Shown here piece after piece: positions 7,373-14,031 of a stretch of 19,021 bases of DNA; the first letter of the stretch is position 1, and each line of letters begins with the position of its first letter. The notes under the pieces were generated by a model, which saw only the letters and a list, made by a program, of their open reading frames with translations, was not told where the DNA came from and searched no databases. The stretch is from Christensenella sp. UBA3944 (GTDB lineage Bacteria > Bacillota > Clostridia > Christensenellales > DTU072), in contig DGDU01000053.1 in the NCBI GenBank assembly GCA_002385605.1, positions 569 through 19,589 of the forward strand, given 5' to 3'. A program made the position numbers and the translations under genes.

Positions 7373-9274
7373 ATGAAACACGGATTTATAAAGGCCGCGG
7401 CGTCCACGCCCGAAATAAGGGTGGCGGATTGCGGCTTCAACGCCGACTCCATAATCAATAACTTAAAAGAGTGCGCCGATGCGGGCGCAAAAATAATCGT
7501 ATTCCCCGAGCTTTGCGTTACGGGATATACCTCCGCAGACTTATTCTACCAGGAGGCTCTGCAAGCCGCCGCCCTAAGCGCCTTATCAAAAATCCGCAAG
7601 GCGACAACAAACATAAACGCCCTGGTATTCGTCGGGCTTCCTTTAAGGATAGACGGAAAGCTTTACAACACCGCCGCCGCCCTTTACGAAGGTAGGATTC
7701 TGGCGGTTATACCCAAGTCTTACCTGCCCGATTACAACCAATTCTACGAAAAAAGATACTTCGCCGAAGCCCCCTCGAAAAACAGCGAGATTTACATCGA
7801 GGGGCAAAGGGTAGTTTTCGGCACTAAAGTTTTGTTTAAGTGCACGACCATGCCGGAGCTTACCGTAGCCGCCGAAATCTGCGAGGATTTGTGGGTAATG
7901 TCGCCCCCGTCCGTCGCTCACGCGCAGGCGGGCGCTTCGGTTATAGTCAACCTTTCGGCCAGCAGCGAAATCGTGGGCAAGGCCGACTTCCGCCGCAACC
8001 TAGTAAGCATGCAATCGGCCAGGCTTGTGGGGGCGTATATCTACTGCGACGCGGGCGAGGGCGAATCGACAACCGACCTCGTTTTCTCGGGGCACAGTAT
8101 GATTGCCGAAAACGGAAAGATTCTCGCCGAGGCCGCCCTTTTCAAAAATCAAACCATTTACGCCGAAATAGACACGCAGTTTCTGGCGCACGAAAAGACA
8201 AAGCTTCAAAACTACCGCGCCGAAAGCGAGGGGTATGAAATAATAGAATTTTCCCTTACCCCCGCGGAAACCTCACTAACGAGGGAATACCCCAAATATC
8301 CCTTTGTGCCCGAGGACAAGGCGGAAGTGCAAAGCCGCGCCGAACTCATTCTTACAATGCAGGCGCTGGGGCTTAAAAAGCGCATAAAGCACACCGCGTC
8401 CAAAACCGCGGTAATCGGGGTGAGCGGCGGCTTGGACAGCGCCCTCGCGCTGCTTGTCGCAGCGAGAGCTGTTGATATGTGCGGAATGCCGAGAAGCGCC
8501 ATTTTGGGTATCACAATGCCCTGTTTCGGGACCACAGACAGGACTTTATCCAACGCCGAAAGGCTTTGCGAGGCTGTCGGCGCCACGCTTAAGCGGGTAG
8601 ACATAAGCGACTCGGTAACAAAGCACCTTGCCGACATCGGGCACAAAGGCGCGCATGACGCCGCCTACGAAAACGCCCAGGCAAGGGAGCGCACACAGGT
8701 GCTTATGGATATAGCAAACCTAACAGGCGGGCTGGTAGTCGGCACGGGCGACCTCTCGGAGCTTGCCCTGGGCTGGGCGACCTACAACGGCGACCAGATG
8801 TCCATGTACGGGGTTAACGCCTCGGTGCCCAAAACTTTGGTCAAGCACCTTATACGCTACGAAGCCGAGCATACGGACAGCACGCTTAAAGGCATACTGT
8901 ATGACATTCTGGACACTCCCATAAGCCCCGAGCTTCTGCCTCCGGAGGAAGGCAAAATAGCCCAAAAGACCGAGGAACTTGTGGGACCGTACACCCTGCA
9001 CGACTTCTTCCTGTATTATATGGTGCGCTGCGGTTTCCCGCCCTCCAAGGTTTACAGGCTGGCAAAGCTTACTTTTAAGGGCGATTACGACTGCGAAACA
9101 ATCAAAAAGTGGCTTACCGTGTTTATAAGGAGGTTTTTCTCGCAGCAGTTTAAGAGAAGCTGCATGCCCGACGGCGTAAAAATAGGCTCTGTTTCGCTCT
9201 CGCCGAGAAGCGACTGGAGAATGCCGAGCGACGCTATTGCCGGCGTTTGGTTAAAAGAAGCCGAAGAGCTATAA
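7373..9274 (+). CDS. nadE: Glutamine-dependent NAD+ synthetase
   Basis: 633 residues, the usual two-domain length. The N-terminal nitrilase-type amidase domain has the catalytic triad E46 (FPELCVTGY), K115 (IPKSYLPDY) and C170 (AEICEDLW) and supplies ammonia from glutamine. The C-terminal synthetase domain has the ATP pyrophosphatase P-loop SGGLDS (351-356) and the GTGDLSELALGW segment, and converts deamido-NAD+ with ATP to NAD+, the last step of NAD synthesis, in the cytoplasm. Start supported by CGAGG seven to eleven bases upstream. Second gene after the PPC protein and closed by the terminator at 9281-9299. All key residues are intact; assignment is secure. Confidence 0.96.
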   Translation: MKHGFIKAAASTPEIRVADCGFNADSIINNLKECADAGAKIIVFPELCVTGYTSADLFYQEALQAAALSALSKIRKATTNINALVFVGLPLRIDGKLYNTAAALYEGRILAVIPKSYLPDYNQFYEKRYFAEAPSKNSEIYIEGQRVVFGTKVLFKCTTMPELTVAAEICEDLWVMSPPSVAHAQAGASVIVNLSASSEIVGKADFRRNLVSMQSARLVGAYIYCDAGEGESTTDLVFSGHSMIAENGKILAEAALFKNQTIYAEIDTQFLAHEKTKLQNYRAESEGYEIIEFSLTPAETSLTREYPKYPFVPEDKAEVQSRAELILTMQALGLKKRIKHTASKTAVIGVSGGLDSALALLVAARAVDMCGMPRSAILGITMPCFGTTDRTLSNAERLCEAVGATLKRVDISDSVTKHLADIGHKGAHDAAYENAQARERTQVLMDIANLTGGLVVGTGDLSELALGWATYNGDQMSMYGVNASVPKTLVKHLIRYEAEHTDSTLKGILYDILDTPISPELLPPEEGKIAQKTEELVGPYTLHDFFLYYMVRCGFPPSKVYRLAKLTFKGDYDCETIKKWLTVFIRRFFSQQFKRSCMPDGVKIGSVSLSPRSDWRMPSDAIAGVWLKEAEEL

Positions 9275-9280
9275 TATTAA

Positions 9281-9304
9281 AGCCCGTCTGAGACGGGCTC
9301 TTTT
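9281..9304 (+). terminator. Intrinsic terminator after nadE
   Basis: An 8 bp GC-rich stem (9281-9288 with 9292-9299), a 3-base loop, then CTTTTATTT. It lies between converging genes; the minus-strand side has only TTTAATATT, so it works mainly for nadE. Confidence 0.85.
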
Positions 9305-9315
9305 ATTTCGTGATT

Positions 9316-9909
9316 TTATCTTCGCACGGTTTTCATTTCAATAAACACAAGCCTGGGCTCGCCTATGGGGTTGCGGGAAATATCCGTCTCCTGCGCGTAA
9401 CTCCACTCCAGAAGTATTGGGCCATCGGATATAAACGCCGAGCGGTAGCGGCGGCGGATGTATTCGGCGGCGCCGAACAGCTCTTCAAGTTCTTCGGGCG
9501 CAAAGAAGTTTTTGTCGCCGTAAATATTTGTTTCGCCCTTTTCTTGTATTACCGTTATGTCGCGGCGGTTATGGGTCAGAAGGTTCCATAAATCCTTATC
9601 GACGCCCTCTATTACGGTGCGGGAATAATCCACCTGCAAGGTTCCGCTCTTCTGCGCTATAAAATAAGGATAGTAAATTACAAGGTCGTTTTTGCCTAGG
9701 GTTTTCAAAAGGTTTCGGGCGAACGCCTCCGCCTCGTCGGCGGTTACCCCTACCTTGCGGGGGAGGTTGAAGTCGTTGCCCTTAAGCACCGCCACCCTTA
9801 CCGTCCAAAGCTTGTTTTTGTCAAGGGTTTGGCTTCCCGTGTACCGCTCCCACGGCACCGAGGGCAGGATGAGTGTCTTAAGTTCCCAAAAGCCTTGCAG
9901 CTTGTTCAT
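9316..9909 (-). CDS. Conserved-looking protein of unknown function
   Basis: 197 residues, cytoplasmic, with no signal peptide or membrane segment. No family recognised. Visible traits: an alternating beta-strand and charged-helix composition, YYPYFIAQKSGTLQVDYSR near residues 99-117 (a stretch that could contact a ligand), a helix-like FFAPEELEELFGAAEYIRRRY, and a C-terminal PILLEWSYA...PRLVFIEMKTV. The start codon follows the aminotransferase stop with one base between (TAA T ATG), so expression is very likely coupled to that gene. This suggests a related metabolic or regulatory role, for example an accessory to the same amino-acid pathway, but that is inference. Codon use and length support a real gene. 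Confidence 0.78.
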   Translation of the reverse strand: MNKLQGFWELKTLILPSVPWERYTGSQTLDKNKLWTVRVAVLKGNDFNLPRKVGVTADEAEAFARNLLKTLGKNDLVIYYPYFIAQKSGTLQVDYSRTVIEGVDKDLWNLLTHNRRDITVIQEKGETNIYGDKNFFAPEELEELFGAAEYIRRRYRSAFISDGPILLEWSYAQETDISRNPIGEPRLVFIEMKTVRR

Positions 9910-9910
9910 A

Positions 9911-11092
9911 TTATTTGTAATTCTCTATGAGTTTGGCGAAGGCGGGCATCGAGCGCTCTATTTGCGGGTAGCTTACGCAATAGGCAATCCTGACATAGCC
10001 GGGGCAGCCGAAATCGTCGCTTGGGACAAGCAATAGCTCGTACTCTTTGGCCTTCTCGCAGAACTCGTAGGCGTTGGGTATGGGGGATTTTACAAAGAGG
10101 TAGAATGCGCCGTCGGGCTTTACGCATTGGTACCCCAAAGCGGTCAGCCCGTTATATATGGCGTCGCGGTTTTTTGCGTAGGCGTTAATGTCCGAGGTCT
10201 TGTCTACGCATTTTGCGACAACCCGTTGAAAGAGGCTGGGGGCGCAAACATACCCCAGCGCCCTGCCCGCGCCCGCGATTGCGGCAAAGAGGTCGGCAGC
10301 ATTGGTTGCGGCGGGGTTTACGGCGATATAGCCTATCCTTTCGCCGGGCAGCGACAGCGATTTGCTGTAGGAGTAGCACACAACCGTGTCTTTGTAGTAA
10401 TTCATAAGGTACGGCACTTTTACGCCTCCGTAAACAAGCTCCCTATACGGCTCGTCGGAGATAAGGAATATCGGCTTGCCGTACTCTTCGGATTTTTCCT
10501 TAAGCGTTTCGCAGACTTTCCGGATTATGTCCTCGCGGTAGACTACGCCCGAAGGGTTGTTGGGCGAGTTTACGATAACCGCCTTTGTCGAGGGGGTTAT
10601 GAGGCTTTTGAAATTGTCGACATCTATTTGTAAGCCTTCGCCCGGCATCGATACCTTCACCTTGGCGCCCGCCGATTCGGCAAACACCCTGTACTCGGTA
10701 AAGAAGGGGGCGAAAACTATAACCTCGTCGCCGGGAAGGGTTAGCGCCTTTAAAGTTACGCAAAGCGAAGCCGCGGCTCCCGCCGTCATATAAATGTAGT
10801 CGGGCGTGACGGGTACGCCGAACCTTTTTGCTATGCTGTCGGCAACCGCCTTTCTTACGGCGGGGTCGCCGGGAGCCGAGGTGTAGCCATGTAATGCTAC
10901 CGAATTTTCTTTTTCGAGAAGCTCCTTTATGGCGAGGTTAACCTCGGGAGGCGCGGGGATGCTGGGATTGCCCAGGCTGAAATCGAACACATTTTCGGCG
11001 CCGATTTCCGCCGCCCTCTTGCGGCCGTACTCGAATATTTCTCTTATAACAGACCTTACCTTGCCAAGCTTAAGCATTTTGGGGGAGAACAT
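9911..11092 (-). CDS. PLP-dependent aminotransferase, class I/II (AspC-like)
   Basis: 393 residues, fold type I aminotransferase. The PLP lysine is K244 in SYSKSLSLPGERIGY; NSPNNPSG (175-182) carries the pyridine-contacting asparagine, ISDEPY has D213 and Y216, and a C-terminal YVRIAY holds the substrate-carboxylate arginine. It transfers an amino group between an amino acid and a 2-oxoacid in the cytoplasm. Clostridial proteins with this architecture are usually annotated aspartate aminotransferases, but substrate cannot be fixed from motifs alone. Start: AAGGA eight bases upstream, and the promoter at 11120-11148. The next gene downstream begins one base after its stop. Confidence 0.9.
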   Translation of the reverse strand: MFSPKMLKLGKVRSVIREIFEYGRKRAAEIGAENVFDFSLGNPSIPAPPEVNLAIKELLEKENSVALHGYTSAPGDPAVRKAVADSIAKRFGVPVTPDYIYMTAGAAASLCVTLKALTLPGDEVIVFAPFFTEYRVFAESAGAKVKVSMPGEGLQIDVDNFKSLITPSTKAVIVNSPNNPSGVVYREDIIRKVCETLKEKSEEYGKPIFLISDEPYRELVYGGVKVPYLMNYYKDTVVCYSYSKSLSLPGERIGYIAVNPAATNAADLFAAIAGAGRALGYVCAPSLFQRVVAKCVDKTSDINAYAKNRDAIYNGLTALGYQCVKPDGAFYLFVKSPIPNAYEFCEKAKEYELLLVPSDDFGCPGYVRIAYCVSYPQIERSMPAFAKLIENYK

Positions 11093-11119
11093 ACAAAACT
11101 TCCTTTATGTTTTTTGATT

Positions 11120-11148
11120 AATATATCACAATCGGCGGCAAAACGCAA
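11120..11148 (-). promoter_or_regulatory. Sigma-A promoter of the aminotransferase operon
   Basis: Minus strand: TTGCGT (11143-11148), 17 bp spacer, TATATT (11120-11125). Start predicted near 11113, giving a leader of about 20 nt with the ribosome binding site. The -35 is imperfect, so confidence is moderate. A GGCAAAA motif (11137-11143) lies between the boxes. Confidence 0.58.
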
Positions 11149-11328
11149 TCGCTACCGGTAATTGCCCCTATTATTCTGCCAGATTCTTCACAAATTGCGC
11201 GATAATGCCGTCGGCAAAATGCATCAATTTTGCCCTGTTTGTTCCGCCGAGCGGCAAAATCGGCCGCACCATAGGCGTTTTCGCCTTTATTTGAAGGCGT
11301 TATCGGACAACTAAGGTAAATCTCGGTA
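11149..11328. other. Structured intergenic region with repeated GGCAAAAT motifs and hairpins
   Basis: About 180 bases between two divergent promoters with no convincing gene. GGCAAAAT occurs at 11213-11220 and 11253-11260, and inverted at 11227-11234; the first and the inverted copy form an 8 bp inverted repeat with a 6-base spacer. Downstream, the segment 11282-11287 can pair with either 11273-11277 or 11294-11299, giving two mutually exclusive hairpins. A 33-codon minus-strand frame (11171-11272) is present but has no good ribosome binding site. Likely roles are operators or a leader element; none is proven. Confidence 0.5.
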
Positions 11329-11357
11329 TTGATTATATACTCAAAATACAGTAGAAT
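11329..11357 (+). promoter_or_regulatory. Sigma-A promoter of the symporter/uronyl-hydrolase operon
   Basis: TTGATT (11329-11334), 17 bp spacer, TAGAAT (11352-11357). Start predicted near 11364; the leader of about 35 nt holds GGAG (11390-11393) before the ATG at 11399. Confidence 0.72.
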
Positions 11358-11398
11358 ATCAAAGTAAAACATTATACCTGAATATTTACGGAGAACCC

Positions 11399-12895
11399 AT
11401 GAGCGAAACTACGGCAAACATCAAAGCGGAGCAGCCTCAGAAGGTACCGCTTAAGGAAAAACTGTTTTTCGGCTCCGCCGACATGTTCGGAGGCGGCGCG
11501 CAAGCCCTGATATCCGCCGTTTACCTTGTCTTTTTGGTAAACAACGGCGTAAGCATAGAGCTTGCTGGGCTAATAGTAATGGTATCCAAAATCTGGGATG
11601 CCGTAACCGACCCCCTTATGGGTATTATCTCGGATAACACCCGCACAAAATGGGGAAGGAGAAGGCCTTACATATTCTTGGGCGCCTTTTTGTTTATACC
11701 GGCGTTTGCCCTGTTGTTTCTGCCCCTGTACTCCATTCAAATCCAAGGGCTGAAATTCTCCATCTACCTCGTCAGTTACTGCTTCTATATGACGGTTTCG
11801 ACAATCATAAGCGTGTCTTACTCGTCATTATCCACCGAAATTTCCACCGACATAGACGAGAAAACAAGGATAAACAGCATAAGGCTTTTGTTCTCTATGG
11901 TAAGTTCGGGCATCTCCGCCCTCGCGCCTATATTGCTTATCGAGCAGCTTCAGAACCGCGCCATTAATATAGATCAATTCTCGCTTATCATTATTCTTGC
12001 TTTCGGCGCTTTGTATGCCATACCCCTGTTTTTGTGCGCTATATTCAGCAAGGAGCGCGTCCCTATCCCTAAAGAAAAGAAAAAGTTCAGCATAAAAACC
12101 TTCGTCAAGCCTCTAAAGGTGAAGGTGTTTGTATACTTCCTGCTGTCCTATTTGTTCTCTTTCACCTGCATGGACATTATCACCGCCAACATAGTCTTCT
12201 TTGCCGACTACGGGCTTAAACTGGGCAAGTCCTCGTCAATCTTGCTAATTATAATAATGCTCAGCTACGCCGCGGTTGTGCCCGTGCATTATAAGCTACT
12301 GTCAAAAGGCTTTGCCAAGCCTAAACTTTTCCGAATGGGCATACCCCTGTACATTCTGGGGATTATCTGCATTTGCCTCTATCCCGCCGGCGCGCCCTTC
12401 TGGCCCGTGCCGATATTCTGCGTGATTATAGGCGTCGGCATGAGCGGCTGCCAGCTTATACCCTGGATACTATTCCCCGATGTCGTGGATGTCGGCGAGC
12501 TTAAATTAAAGGAGCGCATAGCGGGAAGCTTCAGCGGCATTATGACTTTTATTAGAAAGGCATCATCTGCCATAGCCATAGCCATTACCTCGTGGGTATT
12601 AGGCTTGGACATCGTGGGTTTCCGCGAGCCGGTTACGGACTACCTCACGGGTACGGTCACCAAGTTCGAGCAGCCCGAATCGGCTGTCTGGGGACTTAGA
12701 ATGATAGTTATGGTACCCGTAATAGTCTTTATCTCGCTCGCTTTCTTCTTCTCGGCTAAGACCAAGCTTACCAAGGCGAGAAGCCAAAAGATTAAGGAAT
12801 TTATCGAGCTCCAGAATAAAGGCGAGCTTGACATCGAAAAGCTGTCCGAGGCCGACAGGGAAGAATATCTTAAAATCCAAAAAGAATTATTCTGA
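11399..12895 (+). CDS. GPH/MelB-family sugar:cation symporter (MFS)
   Basis: 498 residues with about 12 membrane helices, a typical length for the glycoside-pentoside-hexuronide:cation symporters. The signature is intact: KIWDAVTDPLMG with D67 and D71 at the positions of the MelB cation-binding aspartates, then D79 and TRTKWGRRRP in the loop between helices 2 and 3. It should import a sugar or oligosaccharide with Na+, Li+ or H+. The uronyl hydrolase gene starts 14 bases after its stop, so the likely cargo is an unsaturated uronyl disaccharide or oligosaccharide. Start supported by GGAG at 11390-11393. A second symporter of the same superfamily at the left end of the window lacks these aspartates. 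Confidence 0.92.
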   Translation: MSETTANIKAEQPQKVPLKEKLFFGSADMFGGGAQALISAVYLVFLVNNGVSIELAGLIVMVSKIWDAVTDPLMGIISDNTRTKWGRRRPYIFLGAFLFIPAFALLFLPLYSIQIQGLKFSIYLVSYCFYMTVSTIISVSYSSLSTEISTDIDEKTRINSIRLLFSMVSSGISALAPILLIEQLQNRAINIDQFSLIIILAFGALYAIPLFLCAIFSKERVPIPKEKKKFSIKTFVKPLKVKVFVYFLLSYLFSFTCMDIITANIVFFADYGLKLGKSSSILLIIIMLSYAAVVPVHYKLLSKGFAKPKLFRMGIPLYILGIICICLYPAGAPFWPVPIFCVIIGVGMSGCQLIPWILFPDVVDVGELKLKERIAGSFSGIMTFIRKASSAIAIAITSWVLGLDIVGFREPVTDYLTGTVTKFEQPESAVWGLRMIVMVPVIVFISLAFFFSAKTKLTKARSQKIKEFIELQNKGELDIEKLSEADREEYLKIQKELF

Positions 12896-12909
12896 TAAGA
12901 GGTTAAAGT

Positions 12910-13959
12910 ATGTCTATCGATAACGCCACAAAACTTGCCAAATATGTCGTTAAAGCCCGCAGGCCCAATATGGGCTGGTCGTGGGGACAAGGGCTTATGG
13001 GAGGCGCGCTGTCCGACCTCGACGACTACCTTAACACGGATATCTCTACAGAGTTTCTGCAAACGTTTTGCGATTATTACCACAAGCACACCCCCACCGT
13101 GGCCTCGGCGGATACCTCGGCGCCCGCGCTTATAACCTACGCCATGCAGAAAAAGGTGGGAAAGCCCGAATATAAGGCGCTTACTGACAGGGTAATAAAT
13201 TACATAAAGTATGAGCCCCGCCTTATAGGCGACGCCGTAAACCACCACGGGAGCAGCCTTATAGGCAAGTTTTATCCCAAATCGATATGGGTAGACAGCC
13301 TTATGATGTTTTCGGTATTCCCCGCCATATACGCTTCCGAAAACGGCGACAAAGAGCTTCTGGACATCGCCGCCCGCCAGCCCTCGCTTTACGCGAAGTA
13401 TATGATGGATAAAGACGACAACCTTTGGTATCACAGCTATTGGGTCAAGTTCGCTACCCATTACCCCAAAAACAAGGTTTACTGGGGCAGGGGCAACGCC
13501 TGGGTGATCTCCGCCCTTCCCAAGATACTTGACAGGATTGGCGGCCATCCCGAAAGGCAAAACATTCTTGAAATATTAGAAAAAACCTCGGCGGCGCTTC
13601 TAAAGTGCCAGAGGAAAGACGGCGCCTTTGATACCGTGCTGCAAAAGCCCGGCAAGACATACCGCGAGCTTTCGGCAACCGCCCTTATCGCCGACGGCTG
13701 GCTGCACTCGGTAAGAACGGGGTATCTGCCCGAGTCCTACCTCGAGCCCGCCCTTAAAGCATATAAAGCCGTGGATGACGCCATAATAATAAACGAAAAA
13801 GGCGTCTTTATGCCCGAAATAAGCGCCCCGACCTCTCCCCTGCCGCCTTTCCCCTACCTGGTGTACAAAATTACGCCCAAGGCAAAAAACCTTGCTTACG
13901 GCGTGGCGGCGTATATATGGGCGGCGATAGAGTATGATAAGTTGATGCGCGGGGCTTAA
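12910..13959 (+). CDS. Unsaturated uronyl/rhamnogalacturonyl hydrolase (GH88/GH105-like)
   Basis: 349 residues, about the length of the GH105 (YteR/YesR) and GH88 enzymes, which use an (alpha/alpha)6 barrel to hydrate and release the 4,5-unsaturated uronic acid left by polysaccharide lyases. Motifs: MGWSWGQGLM near residue 21, SIWVDSLMM with D129 at the position of the catalytic aspartate, H175 in WYHSYW, WGRGNAW (192-198) and a C-terminal ELSATALIADGWL. No signal peptide, so it acts on imported oligosaccharides in the cytosol. GAGG precedes the ATG. Co-transcribed with the symporter. GH105 is favoured by WGRGNAW, but GH88 cannot be excluded. Confidence 0.88.
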   Translation: MSIDNATKLAKYVVKARRPNMGWSWGQGLMGGALSDLDDYLNTDISTEFLQTFCDYYHKHTPTVASADTSAPALITYAMQKKVGKPEYKALTDRVINYIKYEPRLIGDAVNHHGSSLIGKFYPKSIWVDSLMMFSVFPAIYASENGDKELLDIAARQPSLYAKYMMDKDDNLWYHSYWVKFATHYPKNKVYWGRGNAWVISALPKILDRIGGHPERQNILEILEKTSAALLKCQRKDGAFDTVLQKPGKTYRELSATALIADGWLHSVRTGYLPESYLEPALKAYKAVDDAIIINEKGVFMPEISAPTSPLPPFPYLVYKITPKAKNLAYGVAAYIWAAIEYDKLMRGA

Positions 13960-13976
13960 TATTATAAACGACAGAG

Positions 13977-14008
13977 AAAAGAGCGCCTTTGGGGGCGCTC
14001 TTTTTTTT
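13977..14008. terminator. Bidirectional intrinsic terminator
   Basis: GAGCGCC (13981-13987) pairs with GGCGCTC (13994-14000) around a 6-base loop, flanked by an A-run on the left and eight Ts on the right that extend the stem. It serves the uronyl-hydrolase operon on the plus strand and the gene ending at 14032 on the minus strand. Confidence 0.92.
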
Positions 14009-14031
14009 AAAATCATAGCAGATAATCTGCC

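Noticed and set aside
11118..11372. 84-codon minus-strand frame in the intergenic region
   Set aside because: It spans the divergent promoters and the -10 box of the symporter operon, and lacks a ribosome binding site.
12640..13560. 306-codon minus-strand open frame
   Set aside because: It is antisense to the symporter end and the uronyl hydrolase, both of which have clear family motifs, and it has no ribosome binding site or recognisable domain.
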